A stretch of 64,000 nucleotides of DNA. Origin: Oscillospiraceae bacterium. Its GTDB lineage: Bacteria > Bacillota > Clostridia > Oscillospirales > Ruminococcaceae. This document shows positions 58,448 through 64,000 of this stretch, in pieces; position 1 is the stretch's first letter; each line of letters begins with the position of its first letter. The translations under genes and the position numbers were made by a program. The stretch lies in contig JAGBCL010000095.1 of NCBI GenBank assembly GCA_018110825.1, positions 248,001 through 312,000 on the forward strand, in the 5' to 3' direction. The notes beneath the pieces were generated by a model that was given only the letters and a program-made list of their open reading frames with translations, was not told the DNA's origin and made no database searches.

Positions 58448-59710
58448 ATGAAAGTAAGAATTACTCCATCAAAGCTTATCGGAAGGGTTAAAGCACCATC
58501 CTCAAAAAGCTTTTCGCACCGTATGCTCATTGCCGCAGCACTTGCAGGCAATGTGTCCGAGGTGTCAAATATAAGTGTTTCAAAGGATATTGACGCAACC
58601 GTAGGTGCAATGAACGCTCTAGGTGCAAATATTTTGTCTGACGGAAGCACATATACTGTTATGGGCATAAAAAAAGCGGCGGAGAAAGCTGTTATAGATT
58701 GCTGCGAAAGCGGCTCAACACTCCGCTTTATAATTCCTATCGCAGCAGCTCTCGGCTGTGAATGTGAGTTTCACGGCAAGGGTAAACTTCCCGAAAGACC
58801 GATTACACCGTATATACGTGAAATGAGCAAATACGGCGTAACCATTACTCGTGAAGAGGGGGTAATGCCTTTCACAATGAGCGGCAAGCTCCGAGGCGGC
58901 GAGTACCTGCTCGAAGGCGATGTTTCATCCCAGTTTATTACGGGTCTGTTGTTTGCACTTCCTCTCTGTGAGGAGGACTCCATAATACGCCTTACATCAC
59001 GCCTTGAATCAAAGCCCTATGCTGATATGACCATAAGTGCACTCAATTGCTACGGAATCGAAATTGAAGAGACAGCTGACGAAAATGGCTACCCAATATA
59101 CAACATAAAGGGCGGACAGAAATATAAATCTGCCGACTGCGTTGTTGAAGGAGATTATTCACAAGCGGCATTCTTCTATGTGGCAAATGCTCTGGGTTCG
59201 GAAATCGTTGTCGACAACCTCAATGTCGATTCCGTGCAGGGCGATAAAAAAATCCTTGAAATTATCAAGGAAATGGGTTATAATAATACAAATGCTTCCG
59301 ACGTGAAGCTTGGAACTTTTGAAGCTGATGTTTCAGATATTCCGGACCTTGTGCCGATTATGACGGTACTGGGCTGCTTCGGTGACGGAATAAGCCGCAT
59401 AACAGGTGCAAAGCGTCTTAAAATAAAGGAAAGCGACCGCCTTGCTGCAATTGCTGATGCACTTAATGCTGTTGGCGGAAAGGTAACCGTGTTTGACGAC
59501 GCACTGGAAATTGCTCCGATTGAAAAATTCCATGCAGGAACAATCAACGGCTGCAACGACCATAGAATAGTTATGGCGGCGGCAATTGCTTCAACTGTGT
59601 CAGATGGTGAATTTGTCATCACCGATGCTGAGGCTGTAACAAAAAGTTATCCCGATTTCTGGAAGGATTTTGCTGCCCTTGGTGGAAATGCTGAAGTAAT
59701 CGCTGATTAA
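58448..59710 (+). CDS. aroA: 3-phosphoshikimate 1-carboxyvinyltransferase (EPSP synthase)
   Basis: 420 residues. It adds the enolpyruvyl group of PEP to shikimate 3-phosphate. Landmarks: VKAPSSKSFSHRMLIAAALAG, DCCESGSTLRFIIPIAAALG, the ELPGSPSSQ-like DVSSQFITGLLFALPL, EGDYSQAAFFYVANALG, and IKESDRLAAIADALNAVGG with NDHRIVMAAAIAS. The target-site loop reads SGSTLRFIIP, where class I enzymes have AGTAMRPL. It is probably a class II enzyme. 25 bp before aroC. Confidence 0.95.
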   Translation: MKVRITPSKLIGRVKAPSSKSFSHRMLIAAALAGNVSEVSNISVSKDIDATVGAMNALGANILSDGSTYTVMGIKKAAEKAVIDCCESGSTLRFIIPIAAALGCECEFHGKGKLPERPITPYIREMSKYGVTITREEGVMPFTMSGKLRGGEYLLEGDVSSQFITGLLFALPLCEEDSIIRLTSRLESKPYADMTISALNCYGIEIEETADENGYPIYNIKGGQKYKSADCVVEGDYSQAAFFYVANALGSEIVVDNLNVDSVQGDKKILEIIKEMGYNNTNASDVKLGTFEADVSDIPDLVPIMTVLGCFGDGISRITGAKRLKIKESDRLAAIADALNAVGGKVTVFDDALEIAPIEKFHAGTINGCNDHRIVMAAAIASTVSDGEFVITDAEAVTKSYPDFWKDFAALGGNAEVIAD

Positions 59711-59735
59711 ACGTGCTGAAAGGATTGAAAAATAA

Positions 59736-60827
59736 ATGTCATCATTCTGGAATCATAATTTAAGTGTATCAATTTTCGGAGAGTCTCACGGCCCCGCAAT
59801 CGGTGTCGTTCTTGATAAGCTTCCTTCAGGTGAGTATATCGACCCTGAGGAAATCCGTAACTTTATGGCAAGACGTGCTCCTAAAAAGGATGCAACTTCA
59901 ACACCTCGCCGTGAAAGCGATATGCCAAATATCCTTTCCGGTATCCATAATAACTATACTACCGGCACACCTCTGTCAGCGTTTATCAATAACACCGATA
60001 CTCATTCCCAGGATTACAGCAATCTTTCCAAGCTTGCACGTCCCGGTCATGCTGACTATACAGGTGCACTCCGCTATAAAGGCTTCAACGATGTAAGAGG
60101 CGGCGGTCATTTCTCAGGCAGACTTACAGCACCGCTTTGTTTTGCCGGTTCAATCTGCGGTCAGATTCTTGAACGCAGAGGTATCTATACTGGTGCACAC
60201 ATAATTCAGGTGCATAATATCAAGGAAGAAAAGTTCAATCCTTGTGAAGTAACCAAGGAGCAGATTATTGCTCTGCGTCATAAGAAATTCCCGACACTCA
60301 ATGACAAGAAGGGTGCGGCTATGGTTGCTGATATTGCTAAGGCAAGAGAAGCAGGCGACAGCGTAGGCGGAGTTATCGAGTGCGTAATTACAAATGTTCC
60401 CGCAGGTATCGGTTCCCCGATTTTTGAGGGACTTGAAAACAGTATCGCACAGCTCATTTTCGGTATTCCTGCAGTAAAGGGTATCGAATTCGGTGCAGGT
60501 TTCCAGGTTGCAGAAATGCTCGGAAGCCAGAATAATGACGAATTCTATGTAAATGAGCACGGCCACGTTCTCACTAAAACAAACAACCACGGCGGTATCC
60601 TCGGCGGTATTTCTTCAGGTATGCCAATCGTGTTCAGAGTTGCCTTCAAGCCAACTCCATCCATTTCAAAACCTCAGGAAACCGTTGATATCAGTGCACT
60701 TACCAACGAAACCCTTGAAATTAAGGGCAGACATGACCCATGCGTTGTTCCGAGAGCAGTTCCCTGCGTAGAAGCAGCAGCAAATATCGCAATCCTTTCC
60801 CATATGCTTAATTATCCGAATTTTTGA
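59736..60827 (+). CDS. aroC: Chorismate synthase
   Basis: 363 residues. It forms chorismate from EPSP using reduced FMN. Landmarks: FGESHGPAIGVVLDKLPSG, FMARRAPKKDATSTPRRESD, RPGHADYTGALRYKGFNDVRGGGHFSGRLTAPLCFAG, GDSVGGVIECVITNVPAGIG, TKTNNHGGILGGISSGMPIVFRVAFKPTPSISKPQ, and GRHDPCVVPRAVPCVEAAA. Normal length. Last of the aro set visible; aroD/aroQ, aroE and aroK are not in the window. Confidence 0.96.
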   Translation: MSSFWNHNLSVSIFGESHGPAIGVVLDKLPSGEYIDPEEIRNFMARRAPKKDATSTPRRESDMPNILSGIHNNYTTGTPLSAFINNTDTHSQDYSNLSKLARPGHADYTGALRYKGFNDVRGGGHFSGRLTAPLCFAGSICGQILERRGIYTGAHIIQVHNIKEEKFNPCEVTKEQIIALRHKKFPTLNDKKGAAMVADIAKAREAGDSVGGVIECVITNVPAGIGSPIFEGLENSIAQLIFGIPAVKGIEFGAGFQVAEMLGSQNNDEFYVNEHGHVLTKTNNHGGILGGISSGMPIVFRVAFKPTPSISKPQETVDISALTNETLEIKGRHDPCVVPRAVPCVEAAANIAILSHMLNYPNF

Positions 60828-60852
60828 TTATTTGACAACATGAGGTGATGAT

Positions 60853-61569
60853 ATGCCTTCATTGAAGCGTGAAGAGGAATATGCAGCAAACAAAAGACGC
60901 TATGAGGATATGAAAAAAAGCTTCAAGACATCGCTGATTATGGCAATAATTCCATCAGCGGGAGTATGGCTTTGCATTACAATTGTGAATTTCTTCAAAA
61001 CACTTGCAATGCTTGCAGGCGGTACAGCTTTTTTTGCTCAGGCAATTCTTAATTTTGCCAATGATACAAATGAGAAATCTGACCTTACGGTAGAAATTCC
61101 ATATCTGTATCTTACATTTCTCTTCGTAATCGCACTGCTTACATGTCTGTCTTTCTTTTTCAAGAAAAGAAAACCAATGTATCCGTTGTTTCTAATTTAT
61201 GGAGCAGGTGCAGTTTACGGACTTATTTCACTTATTACAGGTGGCGGAATACTTGAGGGATTATACTTTATCGCTTACGGCGGATATGGAATATGGCTTA
61301 CCGATTATATCCTCCGTCTGTATAAGGAAAACGACTATCTTTCTCTCCAGGAAGGATATCCTGATTTTATAATTGCAATCGACGAGCCAAGAGCAATGGC
61401 TAATACAAGCGGTCTGTATTATAAAAAAAGCGAATATATCAAGCGTCAGCAGAAAGAGAAGAAGGAAAACAGTGAGGAAGTTCAGGAGCCTCAGAGCTGG
61501 GAAATGGAAGAGCTTCCTCTTGATGCACAGCTTCCAAAGGGAAACAGGAAGATAGACAATATGATGTAA
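60853..61569 (+). CDS. Polytopic membrane protein of unknown function
   Basis: 238 residues; GAGGTGATG precedes the start. About five hydrophobic segments between residues 28 and 155 (for example SLIMAIIPSAGVWLCITIV and YLYLTFLFVIALLTCLSFFF), with a charged N-terminus (LKREEEYAANKRRYEDMKKS) and a C-terminal cytosolic tail rich in Glu and Lys. 25 bp after aroC and 19 bp before the DUF4364 gene, so possibly in the same transcript. No family recognised. Confidence 0.72.
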   Translation: MPSLKREEEYAANKRRYEDMKKSFKTSLIMAIIPSAGVWLCITIVNFFKTLAMLAGGTAFFAQAILNFANDTNEKSDLTVEIPYLYLTFLFVIALLTCLSFFFKKRKPMYPLFLIYGAGAVYGLISLITGGGILEGLYFIAYGGYGIWLTDYILRLYKENDYLSLQEGYPDFIIAIDEPRAMANTSGLYYKKSEYIKRQQKEKKENSEEVQEPQSWEMEELPLDAQLPKGNRKIDNMM

Positions 61570-61588
61570 AACCATATCGGAGATATTT

Positions 61589-62155
61589 ATGAATGAATTT
61601 AATAATGTAGAAATGTATTCTGCTCATGATGTAAAGGTAATGATATGTTATCTTCTTGATAAGCTGAAAAATCCGGTTACAGAGGAGCAGCTTTACGAAA
61701 TTGTGCAGGAAAGCGAAATTATAAATTATTTTTACTATACCGAAGCAATGGGCGACTTGCTGAAAAACAAGTCGGTTGTGCGTGTTGAGCGTGATGGTGA
61801 AATCTATATTGAAGCTACTGAAAAAGGTAAATTCGGCGCAGAGTACTTCAATGATTCCATACCATACTATTTTCGTAAAAGGCTTCTTAAAACAGCTATG
61901 TATTACTTTGCACGAATCAAGCGTGAAAGTGAAGCTGATATTGAGATTACTGAAGTTCCGAATGGATGTGAGGTAAGCTGCAGAATTAAGGATACAAGTT
62001 TTGATATGATGAGAATTTCCCTCTATGCACCCGATTATGACCAGGCAAAGCTTATCAGGGATAAGATTATGCTTGACCCCGTAGGATTCTACAGCAAAGT
62101 AATCGGATTTGCTCTTGAAAATGAGGAAGAACAGATAAAAATTGATGTTGATTAA
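61589..62155 (+). CDS. DUF4364 family protein
   Basis: 188 residues. Pattern matches DUF4364 of Clostridia: HDVKVMICYLLDKLKNPVTEEQLYEIVQESEIINYFYYTEAMGDLLKNKSV looks like a winged-helix domain, followed by YIEATEKGKFGAEYFNDSIPYYFRKRLLKTAMYYFARIKRES and a beta-rich C-terminus. Probably a DNA-binding regulator of unknown target. GGAG precedes the ATG. Confidence 0.85.
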   Translation: MNEFNNVEMYSAHDVKVMICYLLDKLKNPVTEEQLYEIVQESEIINYFYYTEAMGDLLKNKSVVRVERDGEIYIEATEKGKFGAEYFNDSIPYYFRKRLLKTAMYYFARIKRESEADIEITEVPNGCEVSCRIKDTSFDMMRISLYAPDYDQAKLIRDKIMLDPVGFYSKVIGFALENEEEQIKIDVD

Positions 62156-62158
62156 TTT

Positions 62159-62187
62159 AAAGGGTACCATATGGTGCCCTTTTTTGT
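62159..62187 (+). terminator. Terminator after the DUF4364 gene
   Basis: AAAGGGTACC (62159-62168) pairs with GGTGCCCTTT (62173-62182, one G.U) around ATAT and is followed by a T-run. Confidence 0.9.
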
Positions 62188-62195
62188 TAGCAGCG

Positions 62196-62224
62196 TTGAC
62201 AATTATAATGAAAACCGTTATACT
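62196..62224 (+). promoter_or_regulatory. Sigma-A promoter for the ABC transporter genes
   Basis: TTGACA (62196-62201), 17 bp, TATACT (62219-62224), 31 bp before the ATG. Confidence 0.85.
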
Positions 62225-62255
62225 TATAATTAGAAAAAATGAAAGGACCATGCAT

Positions 62256-62915
62256 ATGAGTTATATCCGTTTTCAGGACGTAAGCAAAAGCTTTAACGGA
62301 ATATCCGTAATAAAATCAGTCAGCTTTACAATCGAAAAGGGTGAAATATGCGGCTTTATAGGAAGAAACGGAAGCGGTAAAACCGTTGTGTTCAAGCTTA
62401 TGACAGGTCTGCTTGTTCCCGATAAAGGCAGCGTAACATTTGGCGGTGAAAATCTTACAAAGAAGAATCGTTTCTTTGAGTCGCTTGGCGTAATGATTGA
62501 AACCCCCGGCTTTATTCCTCATTACAGCGGTCTGAAAAATCTGAAAATTCTTAACTCAATGAGTGCAAATCCCGTACCAACAGAGGAAATATGTGCACTT
62601 ATGACAAGATTAGGACTTGACCCGAAAAACCGCAGAGGTGTTCGTACATATTCTCTTGGTATGCGTCAGAAGCTTGGTATTATTCAGGCGGTAATGAACA
62701 AGCCCGAGTTGCTTGTCCTCGACGAGCCTATGAACAGCCTCGATACCGAGTCTGTTGCAGAAATTCGTAAGCTTTTTACTGAGCTTAATGAGCAGGGGGC
62801 TACAATCATCCTCGCCAGTCATATTTCTGACGATATAGACTCACTTTGCACAAGAAAATTCCGTATCGAAAATTCAACCATTGTTGAGGTGCACGATGAA
62901 ATTCTTGTCAACTGA
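62256..62915 (+). CDS. ABC transporter ATP-binding protein
   Basis: 219 residues from ATG 62256, eight bases after GAAAGGA; the frame continues upstream into the promoter and is not coding there. Walker A GFIGRNGSGKTVVFKLMTGLL, signature YSLGMRQKLGIIQAVMN (SLGMR, as in the CcmA/NatA drug- and peptide-exporter group), Walker B LLVLDEPMNSLD and the switch His in LASHIS. It overlaps the next gene by 20 bp. Powers the two permeases encoded downstream. Confidence 0.9.
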   Translation: MSYIRFQDVSKSFNGISVIKSVSFTIEKGEICGFIGRNGSGKTVVFKLMTGLLVPDKGSVTFGGENLTKKNRFFESLGVMIETPGFIPHYSGLKNLKILNSMSANPVPTEEICALMTRLGLDPKNRRGVRTYSLGMRQKLGIIQAVMNKPELLVLDEPMNSLDTESVAEIRKLFTELNEQGATIILASHISDDIDSLCTRKFRIENSTIVEVHDEILVN

Positions 62916-63576
62916 CTTAAAGCGTGTAGTAACCGAGCCCGCGTTTTATATAAGCATTGTTTTGAATTTGATTCTTCTTTTCGGAGCAATGACATACTAT
63001 TTAACAGCAGGCGAAACTGAAACCATGTATACCAGTGCACAAGCACTCGCTTTGCCTTTTGCAGCACCCGTACTTGCGGCAATGCCTTACTCTGTGATGA
63101 TTATGCAGGAAAAGGAAACCCGTTTCGGAACACTTATGACAATCAAACTCCGCAAAAGCGGATACCAGCTTGCACGTCTGCTTACAAGCGGGATTTCGGG
63201 TGCACTTGCCCTGCTCATTCCACAGCTTGTGCTGTTTTTAGTGTGCCTTTGCATAGGCGGAGTGCCCGATTTTGCTTTTGCACTTAAATGCCTCATTCTG
63301 CCGATTACTTTCGGATTTGGCTATGCCGCAATTTCCTACGGACTGACTTTCGTAAACCACCATCGCTACGTGCCACTTGTAATGCCGCAGGTGTTGTATC
63401 TGCTCTGCATCTACGCATTCCCGCACCTTAAACTGGAACGCTTCTATCCACCACTTGATATTGCACCATCAATCTACGGCGGAGAAATCACCCTACAGCG
63501 TTTTGCCGTGCCGCTTATCCTTACAGCAAGTGCAATCCTGCTTACCCTATACGGAAAGGCAGGTGACCGCAGATGA
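62896..63576 (+). CDS. ABC transporter permease subunit (ABC-2 type)
   Basis: 226 residues from ATG 62896, preceded by GAGGTG and inside the end of the ATPase gene. About six membrane helices (AFYISIVLNLILLFGAMTYYL, ALALLIPQLVLFLVCLCIGG, VPLVMPQVLYLLCIYAF, FAVPLILTASAILLTLYG). The last codons overlap the next gene by ATGA. Substrate unknown. Confidence 0.78.
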   Translation: MKFLSTDLKRVVTEPAFYISIVLNLILLFGAMTYYLTAGETETMYTSAQALALPFAAPVLAAMPYSVMIMQEKETRFGTLMTIKLRKSGYQLARLLTSGISGALALLIPQLVLFLVCLCIGGVPDFAFALKCLILPITFGFGYAAISYGLTFVNHHRYVPLVMPQVLYLLCIYAFPHLKLERFYPPLDIAPSIYGGEITLQRFAVPLILTASAILLTLYGKAGDRR

Positions 63577-64000
63577 AACTGAGAGGACTTCGTTTCAGCA
63601 TTTCCGAGCATATCCCCGCGGCAAGATGGTGCCTTGCCCTCGCGGTAATCGCCTTTGTCGCAGTGGTAAGCGTCCATAAATACGTCGATATGGCAGGAAT
63701 GGTAACCTTTTCCGCAATGGAAGTGCTTTTCCTCATACTTACCGACCCGATGAATATCGTGTTCATCTACCTGCCATTGTACCTGTTTGTGGTCTGCGGA
63801 ATAATGTTCGATAACGGCTTCGGCGGAATAGAAATCCTCCGCTGCGGAAGCCGTACAAACTGGCTCGCAGGCAAGCTTGTGACCTACCTTGTGAACAGCG
63901 CTGTCTTTTTTGGAGTAATGTTCGTAATCAACCTTATCATCTGTTCAAGAGCGTTCAATTTCAGCAATGCCTGGTCGGGCGATTTCGTTGGCTTCCGTGT
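63573..64000 (+). CDS. ABC transporter permease subunit, cut by the right window edge
   Basis: The first 142 codons are visible. A polytopic protein with helices at LALAVIAFVAVVSV, IVFIYLPLYLFVVCGIMF and LVNSAVFFGVMFVINLIIC. It is translationally coupled to the preceding permease by ATGA and is probably the second membrane half of the same exporter. Confidence 0.7.
   Translation, partial: MKLRGLRFSISEHIPAARWCLALAVIAFVAVVSVHKYVDMAGMVTFSAMEVLFLILTDPMNIVFIYLPLYLFVVCGIMFDNGFGGIEILRCGSRTNWLAGKLVTYLVNSAVFFGVMFVINLIICSRAFNFSNAWSGDFVGFR

Noticed and set aside
62142-62255. 38-residue N-terminal extension of the ABC ATPase at 62 kb
   Set aside because: It spans a terminator and promoter; the ATG at 62256 has a proper ribosome site.

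Overview
The window looks like chromosome from a Gram-positive gut or rumen Clostridium-group bacterium, most likely Oscillospiraceae and Ruminococcus-like. This is inferred from four things: moderately low GC; canonical sigma-A promoters (TTGACA, 17 bp, TATAAT); families typical of that group (DUF4358, DUF4003, DUF4179, DUF4364, SHOCT, a lipoprotein GH5 mannanase, ECF transporter S component); and a type A RNase P RNA. I see no tRNA, rRNA, transposase, prophage or CRISPR array. All homology calls come from reading motifs, not from database searches.

Layout. 1-9.5 kb: the end of a solute-binding protein with a propeller-like N-terminus, an AI-2E family permease, a DUF4358 lipoprotein, an SGNH hydrolase, an orphan solute-binding lipoprotein, the Fe-S carrier ATPase Mrp, a uridine-kinase-like enzyme and cysteine synthase. 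9.6-16.5 kb: a DAHP synthase with its own promoter, then an ABC exporter whose permease carries two 19-heptad coiled-coil arms, then a PASTA/class A beta-lactamase-fold protein. 16.6-25.4 kb: a SHOCT protein with a Pro-Ala spacer, a protein of unknown function, an ECF sigma factor with a DUF4179 partner, rnpB, tex, an ECF S component, and an AT-rich islet of an XRE regulator and a divergent membrane protein.

25.4-33.5 kb: a mannanase and a GNAT acetyltransferase on the minus strand, then a seven-gene operon from mscL through a 2-hydroxyacid dehydrogenase, proB, proA, a membrane protein and a YbaK deacylase to ahcY. It pairs an osmotic safety valve with proline synthesis. 33.7-40.4 kb: a MacA/MacB-type exporter operon that continues into an S41 peptidase, DUF4003, a small membrane protein and a CPBP protease, behind tandem promoters and an operator-like dyad.

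40.4-48.0 kb is the most unusual region. A 99-bp near-perfect palindrome (MITE-like) sits 10 bp upstream of a perfect sigma-A promoter that drives TerY-like vWA, PP2C phosphatase, protein kinase, a P-type-ATPase-like protein with most catalytic motifs eroded, a beta-helix/TerD fusion, and a nitroreductase. The vWA-phosphatase-kinase core matches the known TerY-P triad of Ter stress systems. The decayed ATPase and the beta-helix/TerD protein look new or little described.

48-64 kb: a chemoreceptor and a MoxR-DUF58-transglutaminase operon on the minus strand. Divergent from it is a perfect promoter followed by a 38-codon Phe/Tyr-rich ORF, an LRR lipoprotein and the shikimate genes aroF-aroB-aroA-aroC, then a membrane protein, a DUF4364 protein and an ABC transporter cut by the window edge. 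The Phe-rich ORF upstream of aromatic synthesis genes is a candidate leader peptide, but I could not find a convincing attenuator hairpin.
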